64,000 nucleotides of DNA, taken from Chloroflexota bacterium (GTDB taxonomy: Bacteria; Chloroflexota; Anaerolineae; Aggregatilineales; Phototrophicaceae). Positions 6,106 through 15,805 of this stretch are shown here, one piece after another (the stretch's first letter is position 1; every line of letters starts with the position of its first letter). The notes under the pieces were generated by a model, which saw only the letters and a program-made list of their open reading frames with translations, was not told the DNA's origin and did not search any database. The position numbers and the translations under genes are program-made. The stretch is from contig JAPOVL010000046.1 of assembly GCA_026708115.1 (NCBI GenBank), positions 1 through 64,000 on the forward strand, read 5' to 3'.

Positions 6106-8655
6106 CTATTCTGGCATGACTTCAATAGCGCCGACATCGCAGCCGTCGCCTTGTGGGCGCGGGTTGCCGAGTTGGACAGTGGACGGGCAATAACGCGGAT
6201 CGGCGGCGTCAATGGCTGGGCTACTCGCCTGAATTGGGTGATGGCCCGACGGTCCCTGGAGTTCTCGCAGCATGGGATCGCCGCTAATCTGGGCGTCGCA
6301 GCTTGCGTCTCCGATCACGCTTTGGATGGCGGTCAGGTGCTGCGATTCGTTAGCACAGTCGCCGCCAATGTTATCGGCGACAATGGTGTTTCGCAGGGTT
6401 ACCCCATAGTACATTGAGATACCACCCGCTTCTTTCGCCACGTTATTCGCAATCGTGACATGGGTCAACGTAGCGTCGCCAACCATTAGTCCGCCGCCTT
6501 CCTCGGCCGAATTGCCACTGAATGTGCTATTAAAGATATCCAAGTGTTCTGCACTTTCCGAATATATGGCACCCCCACGTTCCTCGGCTTCGTTGTTGAC
6601 GAAACTGCTCTTGTCCACGAGCAGGGTCCCGTAGACCATGATAAGCGCGCCACCGGCAATGCCAGCCTGATTGTCGCTGACGGCGCTGCCAAGGATCGCA
6701 AGCTTATTTGACGAGTTATTGATGGCACCGCCGAACTGGGTGGCGCTATTTTGGCTGATTACGCTGTCGATTATGGCAAGCGTATTGTCTTCAGGTGAGA
6801 ATTCCGAATCTGGGTGTCCGCCGCCGCTGCTATAGATCGCGCCTCCATAGTACGCGGAATTGTGGCTAAGGGTACTGTTGATCAATGTCATGGTTCCGTC
6901 CGATACCCGTAAGGCACCCCCGCCGCGTGCCACATTATTGCTGATGATACTGTTGGCAATAGCCAGGGAACTGTCATCTTCGCTGGCAATAGCGCCACCG
7001 CCAAAATGAGCCGAGTTGGCGCTTAGCTCGCTATTGTCAATCTCAACGGTCCCATGCTCGCTGTAGATCGCGCCGCCGTAACCCGAATGGCTGTCGCGGA
7101 TCGTTGAATTAGCGATTTTCAGCGTACCGCCGAGCAATCTGATGGCGCCTCCTTGAATCGCGTGGCTCCCGCGTGTCATGTTCAGGTTGTGAATCGTGAG
7201 ATGTCCGGTTTCGCCGATGTCGAATATGCGCGTCTTGTGTTTGCTGCTAACAGAATGCCCGTTTCCCTCGATGACAATCTCTGAAGTGATTCTGTAAAGC
7301 TGTTCCGTTAGCACTATGTCTTGCTCCAGATGGATAGTGTCGGCGCCGTGACCGGCTGGGCAGGCGCCCACCGGTTCGTCTCGATTCGCGGCAAGGATTT
7401 GATCAGCTAGAGTACAATTTGGCTCTTCTCGTGGCAGCGCAGTTTCCGTGGCTCTGCTGACGGCTTCAATCTCGCCTTTCCTTTCGACAGCGCCAATATC
7501 GCAGTGATAGCGTGCGCGTCGGCTGTTGCCTAACTGGTCTGTTCTGGCACAATATTCCACTTCACCGTTACCGTTCGCCCGGCTGCCCGCGGACAGGCGA
7601 TGATGAGCGGGTGAGCCTGACAAAGGCTGCAGCAGCGGGGAACCTAAGTAAGCCGGCTCACAGCTGCCGTCTTCGATTAAGTTGCCGCGATTCCCGGCAA
7701 ATTTCCCAACACAATCTACCCCGTCAATACTCCCACCGATAATACTGTTAAAAAGGCTGACGCTACCGGAATCCTGGAAGAGTCCCCCACCATTTCTGGA
7801 CTCATTGCCATGCACCGTGAGATGTGTGAGAGTCGCGATGCTCGTCTCTAGATGGAGAGCGCCTCCCGAATCCGCCCCAGTGTTTCTGCTGAATGTGCTG
7901 TTGGCCACCGAGAGTGCGTCTTCGTAACTGAAGACCGCGCCGCCTTCCAAGGCGGCGTTTCGCACGAAGCTGCTTGATCGCACTGTCGCCGGTCCGCTGC
8001 TGAATATCGCCCCGCCCTGATAGCCGGCAGAATTGTTGCTGAACGTGCTGTTTATGACCTCCAGCGTTGCCGATCTGTGATTCTCAATGGCGCCTCCACT
8101 GTCCATAGCCAGATTGTTCGAAAACGAACTGCCAGCTATGTTCAGTTGACCCCAATTGAAGATTGCGCCACCTTCACGGGCGTAGCTGGCTCTTACCTGA
8201 CTGTCGTATATGTTGACTTCCGCGCCGATCGCAACGTACATCGCGGAACCCAAATCGCCGCGCGCTTTGGTTATTTTCAGCCGATTGATTGTAAGCTTGA
8301 TTTCAACACCGGAATCATCGCGACCAAATGGTCTTTCGCCGACTCTAAAAATCCTAAAGCGCTTGTCCCCGCTAATCGTGTGCCCGTTCCCGTCAATCGA
8401 TATGACCGATTTGATGGCTGGCAACTCTTTGGTCAGTGTGACATCTTGGGTCAGGTAGATGGTATCGGCACCCGAGCCAGCGCGGCATCCACCCGTTGGA
8501 CTGTCCGTGTTGGCGGCGACGATTGCGTCGTGCAGATCGCAAGTGGCTTCCACCGGTATGACCGCTGCCATGACCTTATAGTCGGACAGGCACAGAGCAA
8601 ACAGCGCCACCGAAACGTAGAGAATAAAGGGGATTGCCTTCCCGATGGTAGGCAT
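6106..8655 (-). CDS. Secreted CSLREA / right-handed beta-helix protein, two modules
   Basis: Large exported repeat protein (849 aa) of unknown function. A signal peptide covers about residues 1-30. Two homologous modules follow. Each begins with a CSLREA-like segment (here CDLHDAIVAANTD and CTLADQILAANRD, then CPAG..GADTI.L). It continues as a beta-helix of short repeats rich in SGGAI, NSTFS and NN, and ends in a choice-of-anchor-Q type motif (DQLGN...CDIGAVE; QLGNPRPQGDGCDVGAIE). The ATG at 8655 is chosen over an upstream in-frame start because AAAGGCGAC precedes it and the signal peptide starts there. Such proteins are seen on the surface of many Chloroflexota and may bind or degrade polysaccharides, but no catalytic residues were recognised. 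The 3' end shares near-identical DNA with the neighbouring paralogue. Confidence 0.88.
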   Translation of the reverse strand: MPTIGKAIPFILYVSVALFALCLSDYKVMAAVIPVEATCDLHDAIVAANTDSPTGGCRAGSGADTIYLTQDVTLTKELPAIKSVISIDGNGHTISGDKRFRIFRVGERPFGRDDSGVEIKLTINRLKITKARGDLGSAMYVAIGAEVNIYDSQVRASYAREGGAIFNWGQLNIAGSSFSNNLAMDSGGAIENHRSATLEVINSTFSNNSAGYQGGAIFSSGPATVRSSSFVRNAALEGGAVFSYEDALSVANSTFSRNTGADSGGALHLETSIATLTHLTVHGNESRNGGGLFQDSGSVSLFNSIIGGSIDGVDCVGKFAGNRGNLIEDGSCEPAYLGSPLLQPLSGSPAHHRLSAGSRANGNGEVEYCARTDQLGNSRRARYHCDIGAVERKGEIEAVSRATETALPREEPNCTLADQILAANRDEPVGACPAGHGADTIHLEQDIVLTEQLYRITSEIVIEGNGHSVSSKHKTRIFDIGETGHLTIHNLNMTRGSHAIQGGAIRLLGGTLKIANSTIRDSHSGYGGAIYSEHGTVEIDNSELSANSAHFGGGAIASEDDSSLAIANSIISNNVARGGGALRVSDGTMTLINSTLSHNSAYYGGAIYSSGGGHPDSEFSPEDNTLAIIDSVISQNSATQFGGAINNSSNKLAILGSAVSDNQAGIAGGALIMVYGTLLVDKSSFVNNEAEERGGAIYSESAEHLDIFNSTFSGNSAEEGGGLMVGDATLTHVTIANNVAKEAGGISMYYGVTLRNTIVADNIGGDCANESQHLTAIQSVIGDASCDAQISGDPMLRELQGPSGHHPIQASSPAIDAADPRYCPSTVQLGNPRPQGDGCDVGAIEVMPE
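6128..6222 (-). repeat. 95-bp near-identical 3'-terminal segment, copy 1
   Basis: Encodes the C-terminal DQLGNPRP...CDVGA motif. Only about three bases differ from 8923-9017 in the next paralogue, although the rest of the two genes has diverged strongly. Weaker similarity extends back to about 6076, into the end of the aldehyde dehydrogenase gene. Points to recent conversion or duplication. Confidence 0.8.
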
Positions 8656-8900
8656 GAGGTCGCCTTTCACACATCTTGTCGCAATGGAATTCTCTCGCAG
8701 AGTAAGACAGGTCACGGCGGCAGACAAGCGATTCGCGTGCGAGCATAGGCCAATCGTCGGCTATGCTGTCGGCGCTTGATAGATTGCGCCCACGCTTCGC
8801 CTCCGCCATACGCGCCGTCAAATGTGTCGCGAGGCAGCCCATGACTAAACTATCGATCAACTGGTCTGGATTGCTGAGCCTGAGTCCGTTTCCTCAATTG

Positions 8901-11900
8901 CTACTCTCCCGTATATTCAAGCGCGCCGACATCGCAGCCGTCGCCTTGTGGGCGCGGGTTGCCGAGTTGGTCGGTGGGCGGGCAATAACGCGGATCGGCG
9001 GCGTCAATGGCTGGGCTGTCCTCGCGCAAAGAATAATAGGGCGGCGTCAGGAGATGCCGCTCTACCCGCAGCCAGTCCCAGTTAATTCCATGGCAAGACT
9101 TGTAGTCGGCAATACTACCTGTACTGTCTTTCAAGATGTCGAGCGGTTCAAAGTGGCAACTAGAGTTATTGCTCTCCAAGAAGGTGTTGAAGAGCCTGAT
9201 TTTGGACGTATCTAGATTACCCGACGCATAGAGACCGGAACCCTTATCGGCGAGATTGGCGACAAATGAGACGTGGGTGAGCGTGACATCGCTGTCCCGG
9301 CTGTAGATGCCGCCGCCGCGACTATCGGTCTCCCAGCTACCTTGCCAGTCGTCGTTGCCAGCCACCGTGCTATTGAGCATGTCTAATGTTGAAAAACCTT
9401 CGATCATGATGCCCCCACCCAGCGCATCGGTCGAATTATCCACGACAGCGCTTGCCCGAATGGAAAGCGCAGATTCGGCTTCAGCCGCGATAGCGCCGCC
9501 ACTGTAGCCGGAACGGTTATTTGTGAAAGCGCTGTCATTGATGTTCAGCGTCGAGGCGCGGCTGTAGATGGCGCCGCCGGCCTTCTGTGTGTGATTGTCG
9601 TCGAACTCGGCCTTCACCATATCCAAGGTCGAGGATTTGTCCAGGTAGATAGCGCCGCCATTGGCATCCCAGGCGACGGTCCCGTTGACGCAGAGTGTTG
9701 ATCGGCGGATGGTCAATGTCGATGCAGCTTCGGCATAAATTGCGCCACCAGCAAAGGTGGCGTCGTGTCCGCAAATGGTGCTCCTGTTAAGGTGGAGATT
9801 GCCGCCGCGGACGAGGATAGCGCCGCCCCGCAAAGCATTTCCATTGGTCAATGTCAGGTCGTTGATTGTCAGCGCACCGCCCTCTATGCGGAAAATGCGT
9901 TGGCGATTGGCGCCGTTAATGCTGTGTCCCCGGCCATCAATTGTAATCACTGAGGTGATGGCCGGCAGCGGGTTGGAGAGTGTAATTTCCCGGTCAAGGA
10001 TGATGGTGTCCGCGTCATCACCTGCCGGGCAGCCGCTAACAGCTTGGTCGGTATTGGCGGCGCGGATTTGGTCGGCGAGCGAACAGGCGTCATTGGAACT
10101 GTGTGACGGTAGTGCGACATTTTCGTGATATTCGACCGCGCCAAGATCACAAACGCCGTCTTGCATGCGCAAGTTGCCGAGTTGGTCGAGTGGCGGGCAA
10201 TCATCGGGATCTGCCACATTGATGGCGGGGCTGTCTTCTAAGGGTGGATGATGGAGGTTTTCGCCGCTAAGATCATCGAGCTTGGGATCACTTTTGATCA
10301 CATCCAGACACTCGTCGTCCTCGATGATATTGGTCGATGTGGCCCATAATATGTAGCAATCCCTGATGCTGATACTGCCTGTCACGATACTGTTGCGGAT
10401 GTAGACGTTGGCGCCCGAACTTAGCGCGGCGCCCATGTGCGCCGTGTTGTCCGTCATTGTGACATGCTTCAGCGATAACGAAACATGCTCTTCCAAACTG
10501 CCGACGGCCGCAATGCCACCTCCTACTCGCGCCGAGTTTCCGCTGAACGTTGTGTTTGTAACTTGTGCATCGGACAAGTGGCTAGATATTGCGCCACCTT
10601 GGGATTCCGCCCGGTTGCCCACAAATGAGCTGCGATCGATAGACAAGTGCGCATCCACGCCGACAGTCCCAATAGCGCCGCCTACATCTTTTGATCTGTT
10701 GTTGCGGAAGCTGCTGTCGCGGATGGTCAGATGTCCATACGATACGATGGCGCCGCCGGCCATAGCCGAACTAGCGCGAATCTCGCTGCTGCTGAGTACA
10801 AGCTCGCCACCTCTTGCTACGCGAATCGCGCCTCCATTCCAAGCGTCGCCGTCCCGCAAAATGAGATTGTTCAGCGCTAACTTGCCTTGGGCAACCACAT
10901 TGAAAATGCGGTGGGCATTGGCGCCGCTGATGCTAAAGCCCTGACCCTCGACGGTGATGGCCGAGGTAATCTGTGGCAGCGCTTCGCTGAGCACAATGTC
11001 CTCTTTCAGTACGATGGTATCGGCGCCTTCCCCGGCCGGGCAAGCGCCATAGGCTGCATCGCGATTGGCTGCGACGATCTGGTCAAAAAGCGTGCAGACC
11101 GTGGGCGCGGGCGTCGGCTGAAGTTCAAGGGCGGATTCAATGGCGCCGATATCGCAGCCGCCGGCTTGTGGGCGGGGTCTGCCTAACTGGTCGGTGGCTG
11201 GACAGTGCGCTGCATCGGCGGCGTTTATGGCCGGGCTCGTTGCGCGCAGGGGATGATGCGGGTGAGATCCTTTCAAAAACCCTATCTGCGGATCGCCGAG
11301 CAACGTCGCCTGGCATGCGCCGTCTTGAACAAGTGTTGCCGAACTTAATTTCAGGTGGTCGCGATCGCCAATGTAACAGTCGTCGCCGGCATTGCCCGCC
11401 AGAATGCTGTTGATCAGCATGACTTCGCTCGGGTCCTTGTACGAAGACACGTGAAGCCCGGCGACATGGTCGGCGCGATTATCGCTCAGCGTAACATGTA
11501 TTAGCGACAGTTTGCTGTTGCTGGCGCTGATTCCGCCGCCACTACTGCTAAACTCGGCATCATAACCTTGAGCCAGATTACCGCTGATGGTACTGTTCGT
11601 GATATCCATTGTTGCATCGTCAAGCTCAATGCCGCCTGCGCCCAAGCCCGTTCGGTTATCAACTATGGCGCTTCTGGCAATCGACAGCTTCGATCCCTGT
11701 TCCGCGCTGATCGCGCCGCCCGACTCTCGGGATTCGTTGCGACTGATACGGCTGTCCGAAATGTTCACGATTGCGCCCTTGCTATAGATTGCGCCGCCGT
11801 GGTCATCGCTGACATTCTCATAGAGATCGCTGCCTATGAGTTCCAGCGTCGATCCGTCCGATATCGCGATGCCGCCTCCGCCTCTGTAGTCTAGTCCTTC

Positions 11901-13652
11901 GCGTGTTTCGTTGTCACAAATGACACTGCCACGAATGATCAGCCGCGAGGCGTCTTCGGCGGAGATCGCGCCGCCATATTCCTCCGCATAGTTGTAACAG
12001 ATCGAGCTGTCGTTGATCTGTACGCTGCCTTGTTTCCTGACATGAATAGCGCCGCCCATAATTGCGCTACCGGCATGCAGGCGTATGTCTTTGAGGGTCA
12101 ATCTGCCCCCGTCGACAAGGAAGATGCGATGCTTGCGCCTTCCGCTGATGCCGTTGCCGTTTCCTTCAATTGTCAATTCGGAAGTGATCGCCGGTAATTC
12201 ATTTTTCAATCTCAAGACTCTGTAGTCTTCCGGGCTGATAAAATCGGACAGCATGATCGTATCGTGGCCGTCCCCGGCTGGGCAGGCGCCGACGGGTTGA
12301 TCGCTATTGGCGGCGCGTATCGCGTCGGCGAGCGTGCACAAGGCTGGCGCCGGCGTGGGCTCTGCCGCGATTCCGGTTTGGGATTCGATCGCGCCGATAT
12401 CACAGCCTCCATCCGCTGTGTCAGGACGTTCATTTCCCGTTTGATCCTTATCAAAGCAATGGTCAGGATCGGCACTGTTGATGGCTGGGCTGCCGTCCGC
12501 GAGCGGGTGAAAGGCGGGGTCGCCGGTCAAAGGAAGCAACAGAGGATCGCCAGCGTGCGCTGGCAAACAGGTGCCGTCTTCGATCAGATTGCTGATGTTC
12601 TGGTCGAGGACGGCGCGACAATCCACGGGTTGATTGCCCGCTATGATGCTGTTGATCAGTTTGATCGACCCTTCGCGCCGGTAAATGCCGCCGGCGCTCT
12701 CGCCTTTGTTGTAAGCTAGTGTGACGTGTTGCAGGGTGACATCGGACTTGCCGCCGACGTAAAGTCCGCCGCCGCTGCTGTCGCTCTGATTGCCACTGAT
12801 GGTGCTGTTGCTGATCTCTGCGAAACGGGCATCGTAAAGGGAAACTCCTCTGCCTTCAAAATTGCCAATGATGCTGCTGTTGTCGATAAAGGCGCTGCCG
12901 CCCGTGATTGATATTCCACCGCCTTCGTTGTCGCTGACCGTGCTATTGTCCAAGTTCAAGTGACCCTCGCCCATCTCAATAGCGGCTCGGTTCAATGTGT
13001 CGCGGCGATTGCCGCTGATCGTGCTGTCTTTGATTCTCAGTGTCCTGCCCCCGTTGACGGCAGGTCCCAAATTGGAACTGATGGTACTGTGTTCAACTGT
13101 GGTTTCGCCGGAGGACGAGATGATGCCGTGCCAGCCACTGCGGTTGTCCAAGAGCATGCTTCGTCTGACCGTGAGATTGCCACGGCTCATGAGGACTGCG
13201 GCGCTTTGATTGGCATGATTGTCCTGGATCAGGCTGTCCTGGATGATCAGATGGCCACGGTTAATGATTGACGAATAATAACCGCCATAGCCGTCGCTCA
13301 GAACGATATTGTTTAGCCAGAGCGTGGCGTCTTCTTTCACGGCAAAGTGCTGATATCGATCTGCAGCGCTGAGGGTGTGGCCATTGCCATTGATGGCGAC
13401 CATGGACGAGATATCGGGAAGCTTCTCTGCCAACGTGATATCTTGTGAGAGCAGAATCTGGTCGATGCCGTCGCCAGCCGGGCAGCCGCCAATAGAGCTG
13501 TCCCAATTGGCGGATCTGATCGCATCGCGCAAGCTACAGGTCTCGTCGACCCGTATGTCGAGCGCATCCGCGACAGCCAGCGGAAAATGAAGCATCATTA
13601 TCGCGAGAAACATTATATATCTCAGAGTTCTGCTAGTTTCGCAGCCAAACAT
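8901..13652 (-). CDS. Giant secreted CSLREA / right-handed beta-helix protein, four modules
   Basis: Exported repeat protein (1583 aa). A signal peptide spans about residues 1-30. Four modules of roughly 370-400 residues follow. Each starts with a CSLREA-like motif (CSLRDAIRSANWD, CTLADAIRAANSD, CTLFDQIVAANRD, CSLADQIRAANTD) and CPAG, then a G-N-G-H/F-S-I-S/N-G segment, and a beta-helix of NNSTxSxN-type rungs. Each ends with PAI..AD...C...DQLGN.R...GCDIGA. Pro/Thr-rich linkers (EPTPAP, QPTPAP) join the first three modules. The ATG at 13652 has AAAGGCG seven bases upstream, like the paralogue. The function is unknown; a surface adhesin or carbohydrate-binding scaffold is plausible. It is transcribed toward the two-module paralogue, 245 bases away. 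Confidence 0.88.
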   Translation of the reverse strand: MFGCETSRTLRYIMFLAIMMLHFPLAVADALDIRVDETCSLRDAIRSANWDSSIGGCPAGDGIDQILLSQDITLAEKLPDISSMVAINGNGHTLSAADRYQHFAVKEDATLWLNNIVLSDGYGGYYSSIINRGHLIIQDSLIQDNHANQSAAVLMSRGNLTVRRSMLLDNRSGWHGIISSSGETTVEHSTISSNLGPAVNGGRTLRIKDSTISGNRRDTLNRAAIEMGEGHLNLDNSTVSDNEGGGISITGGSAFIDNSSIIGNFEGRGVSLYDARFAEISNSTISGNQSDSSGGGLYVGGKSDVTLQHVTLAYNKGESAGGIYRREGSIKLINSIIAGNQPVDCRAVLDQNISNLIEDGTCLPAHAGDPLLLPLTGDPAFHPLADGSPAINSADPDHCFDKDQTGNERPDTADGGCDIGAIESQTGIAAEPTPAPALCTLADAIRAANSDQPVGACPAGDGHDTIMLSDFISPEDYRVLRLKNELPAITSELTIEGNGNGISGRRKHRIFLVDGGRLTLKDIRLHAGSAIMGGAIHVRKQGSVQINDSSICYNYAEEYGGAISAEDASRLIIRGSVICDNETREGLDYRGGGGIAISDGSTLELIGSDLYENVSDDHGGAIYSKGAIVNISDSRISRNESRESGGAISAEQGSKLSIARSAIVDNRTGLGAGGIELDDATMDITNSTISGNLAQGYDAEFSSSGGGISASNSKLSLIHVTLSDNRADHVAGLHVSSYKDPSEVMLINSILAGNAGDDCYIGDRDHLKLSSATLVQDGACQATLLGDPQIGFLKGSHPHHPLRATSPAINAADAAHCPATDQLGRPRPQAGGCDIGAIESALELQPTPAPTVCTLFDQIVAANRDAAYGACPAGEGADTIVLKEDIVLSEALPQITSAITVEGQGFSISGANAHRIFNVVAQGKLALNNLILRDGDAWNGGAIRVARGGELVLSSSEIRASSAMAGGAIVSYGHLTIRDSSFRNNRSKDVGGAIGTVGVDAHLSIDRSSFVGNRAESQGGAISSHLSDAQVTNTTFSGNSARVGGGIAAVGSLEEHVSLSLKHVTMTDNTAHMGAALSSGANVYIRNSIVTGSISIRDCYILWATSTNIIEDDECLDVIKSDPKLDDLSGENLHHPPLEDSPAINVADPDDCPPLDQLGNLRMQDGVCDLGAVEYHENVALPSHSSNDACSLADQIRAANTDQAVSGCPAGDDADTIILDREITLSNPLPAITSVITIDGRGHSINGANRQRIFRIEGGALTINDLTLTNGNALRGGAILVRGGNLHLNRSTICGHDATFAGGAIYAEAASTLTIRRSTLCVNGTVAWDANGGAIYLDKSSTLDMVKAEFDDNHTQKAGGAIYSRASTLNINDSAFTNNRSGYSGGAIAAEAESALSIRASAVVDNSTDALGGGIMIEGFSTLDMLNSTVAGNDDWQGSWETDSRGGGIYSRDSDVTLTHVSFVANLADKGSGLYASGNLDTSKIRLFNTFLESNNSSCHFEPLDILKDSTGSIADYKSCHGINWDWLRVERHLLTPPYYSLREDSPAIDAADPRYCPPTDQLGNPRPQGDGCDVGALEYTGE
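8923..9017 (-). repeat. 95-bp near-identical 3'-terminal segment, copy 2
   Basis: Partner of 6128-6222; same C-terminal motif in the four-module protein. Confidence 0.8.
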
Positions 13653-13837
13653 TAAGAACGCCTTTCCCTGCTTGCCCGTCGTGCTTGTTCACCTGCAAAC
13701 TAAGCTCGATCGTGATCGCTGGCAAGCGATTTATTGCCCTGCGGTGGTGAATCGTAGGTTGAGCCAGGCGCTCTAAGCTTAATTGCATCCGGGTGCAGCT
13801 TTAGCTATACTCGGGCGCAAGTATATGGGTGATGGCC

Positions 13838-14626
13838 ATGACACAAATAACCGTAAGTCTCGGTCAAATGAACATCGAACTCGGTGATGTCGACAAGAAT
13901 TTCGAACGTGCTGAGCAGCTAATCGAGGGGGCGGCGCAAAGCGCCTCCGATCTTGTTCTGCTACCGGAGCTATGGACGACCGGATATGACCTGGAAAACG
14001 CGCTGACTTACGCCGACGACTTGCATGCCGGCAGCTTCGCGCGCCTGTCGGCACTGGCGGAAGAGTATCGCATCGCCATCTATGGCTCTGCCCTGGAGCG
14101 GGCCAATGGCGCGGCGATGAATTGCGCGGCGCTGCATGCGGCGGATGGACGACTCGCTGGCGCCTATCGCAAGATTCATCTCTTCCGGCTGTTTGACGAG
14201 CACTTGTGGCTGGGTGAGGGCGCGAGCCCGACCGCGCTGGGTATGCCCTGGGGCGTGACGGGACTTTCGATCTGTTACGACCTTCGTTTCCCGGAGTTGT
14301 TCCGGCGTTACGCGGTGGCGGACGAAGCCAAGTTAATTCTTCTATGCGCTGAATGGCCCCTGGCCCGCGTAGGGCATTGGCGCGCGCTGTTGAAAGCGCG
14401 GGCGATCGAGAACCAGTGTTATGTCGCCGCGACCAACGCCTGTGGCGAGACCGGCGGAACGGCTTTCGGCGGACACTCGATGCTCATCGATCCTTGGGGT
14501 GAGGTGCTCATAGAAGGCGGCGAAGATGAAGAGCTCTTGACCGCGGAAATCGATTTGGACGAGGTCAATCGGGTGAGGATGAAGATACCCGTGTTTGAAG
14601 ACCGGCGGCCCGATGCCTATCTATAG
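13838..14626 (+). CDS. Carbon-nitrogen hydrolase, omega-amidase-like
   Basis: Nitrilase-superfamily amidase (262 aa from the ATG at 13838) that hydrolyses an amide to acid and ammonia. The catalytic triad is visible: Glu44 in LLPELW, Lys112 in YRKIHLF and Cys146 in SICYDLRFPEL. CYDLRFPEL together with the C-terminal IDPWGEVL pattern is typical of the Nit2/YafV omega-amidase branch, which repairs ketoglutaramate or ketosuccinamate; the exact substrate is inferred. In-frame starts at 13829 (GTG) and 13832 (ATG) are also possible, and no strong Shine-Dalgarno separates them. Stands alone, divergent from the large beta-helix gene. Cytoplasmic. Confidence 0.9.
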   Translation: MTQITVSLGQMNIELGDVDKNFERAEQLIEGAAQSASDLVLLPELWTTGYDLENALTYADDLHAGSFARLSALAEEYRIAIYGSALERANGAAMNCAALHAADGRLAGAYRKIHLFRLFDEHLWLGEGASPTALGMPWGVTGLSICYDLRFPELFRRYAVADEAKLILLCAEWPLARVGHWRALLKARAIENQCYVAATNACGETGGTAFGGHSMLIDPWGEVLIEGGEDEELLTAEIDLDEVNRVRMKIPVFEDRRPDAYL

Positions 14627-15049
14627 CCGCAGGCGCTCTCATTTAATGGAGCGCGATTTGCGATAGCCGAGCGACTTTTTCCAGTCCTGGACCTCCAATT
14701 GTTGTCATTCCAGAGCGTATGCGCTGGGCAGGACCCTGGGCCCGCCGCGTCTGGAGCACTTGGAAAAATGCGGCTTTCGTGGTAAGCTAGGCGAGTGAAC
14801 GGTTATCGAACAGAGTCTATCTATACAGTTTCCCTCAATACCCACTGCATTCCTCGGCGTGTGACCACAAAACTTGCAAAGAAATCCAGTGCTTGGCGAT
14901 CTCGGCCGGCTGTTTTGCCTGTCGTCATCGTGATATTTGCAATGCGTGTTGAGGCTTCGCTTTGTGCAATGTGTATCAAAATCAGGATGATGTTCGAGAA
15001 CAAAGCAGGCTTGCGCTACGGAAGCCAAGGCGCATTCGTAGAAGAAAGT
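14627..15049. other. Intergenic stretch with no recognisable gene
   Basis: No ORF here has family character; those present are short and of mixed composition. No clear terminator hairpin was found after the amidase gene. Confidence 0.5.
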
Positions 15050-15141
15050 AGCCGCTCGGCGGCAGCGACAAGGTCCGCCCGGCTCAGGCAAAATCGTCAA
15101 CGGTCTCGTCGCGTGCGCGACGCGGTTTAGGTAAACAGGAG
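15050..15141 (+). repeat. 92-bp three-palindrome element, copy 2
   Basis: Same length, ends and internal palindromes as copy 1 (AGCCGCTCGGCGGCAGCG ... GTAAACAGGAG; GTCGC-GTGC-GCGAC core). Its terminal AGGAG lies 8 bases before a TTG that opens a short leader ORF upstream of carD. Confidence 0.8.
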
Positions 15142-15149
15142 ACAAGTTA

Positions 15150-15232
15150 TTGGAGGACGGCGGTACGATGAGCGAGCAATCGGACCGCGCTACATGAACA
15201 TGCGTGACGAATTGCAACAAGGAAAACAGTAG
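15150..15232 (+). other. Two overlapping leader mini-ORFs before carD
   Basis: ORF a: TTG 15150 (or ATG 15168) to TGA 15195-15197, 15 codons, with AGGAG from the repeat at good spacing. ORF b: ATG 15194 to TAG 15230-15232 (MNMRDELQQGKQ), overlapping ORF a by ATGA. The TAG abuts the AGGGG that serves carD. Could couple translation into carD; could also be chance. Confidence 0.35.
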
Positions 15233-15244
15233 GGGAAAACGCTT

Positions 15245-15769
15245 ATGTATTCAAATGGTGACCAGATTATTCATCCCCGTTACGGTGCAGGTACGGTTGT
15301 TGGCAAGAAGAAACTGACGCTGCAAGGGAAAACGCGGGCCTACCACATCGTTGAGTTAGTCGGCGAGCGAGGCGAAGTGATGATCCCGGTCGACGTGGCG
15401 ACCGACATGAATATACGCCCGGCAATTGAGGACCTGACCATAATCGAGGAGGTCTTCGCCGAGCCGCCTTGTGAATTGTCCGACGATTATCGCGCCCGCC
15501 AGGCGAAAATCCAGAAGCAAATACAAACCCGCGAACCGATGGCTATGGCGCAAGCCCTGCGCGATCTGTTCTGGCGCGAACAAAGCGACAAGTTGACGGC
15601 GGTCGAGACGAAGCTGAAAAGCCGCCTGATGAAAATGATCAGCCATGAAATCGCTGTCATTTGCCCCGATCTGACCGTCGAGAAAGCCACCAATCAACTG
15701 ACACAGATGTTGGTCAAGATGGTGCAAGATGGCATGCCACCGCCAGAGGACGCGGCGGCGCCATCTTAA
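15245..15769 (+). CDS. CarD/CdnL-family RNA polymerase-binding regulator
   Basis: Cytoplasmic transcription factor (174 aa) that binds the RNA polymerase beta subunit and stabilises open complexes. The N-terminal RNA-polymerase-interacting domain (about residues 1-65) has the family pattern GDQIIHPRYGAGTVVGKKK...YHIVEL...VMIPVD. A helical C-terminal domain follows (QALRDLFWREQSDKLT...LKSRLMKMISHEIAVI), as in CdnL proteins, and the last residues are Pro/Ala-rich. The ATG at 15245 has AGGGG about nine bases upstream. The gene is preceded by a 92-bp repeat and two overlapping mini-ORFs, so its leader is unusual. CarD homologues are known from actinobacteria, myxobacteria, Thermus and Chloroflexota. 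Confidence 0.93.
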   Translation: MYSNGDQIIHPRYGAGTVVGKKKLTLQGKTRAYHIVELVGERGEVMIPVDVATDMNIRPAIEDLTIIEEVFAEPPCELSDDYRARQAKIQKQIQTREPMAMAQALRDLFWREQSDKLTAVETKLKSRLMKMISHEIAVICPDLTVEKATNQLTQMLVKMVQDGMPPPEDAAAPS

Positions 15770-15805
15770 AAGCGCGGGACGAGTCCCTTCAGTCCATTCG
15801 TCGTG

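Noticed and set aside
14705..15220. 171-codon minus-strand frame in the carD upstream region
   Set aside because: Runs through the 92-bp repeat, has no family pattern, and no ribosome-binding site was seen.
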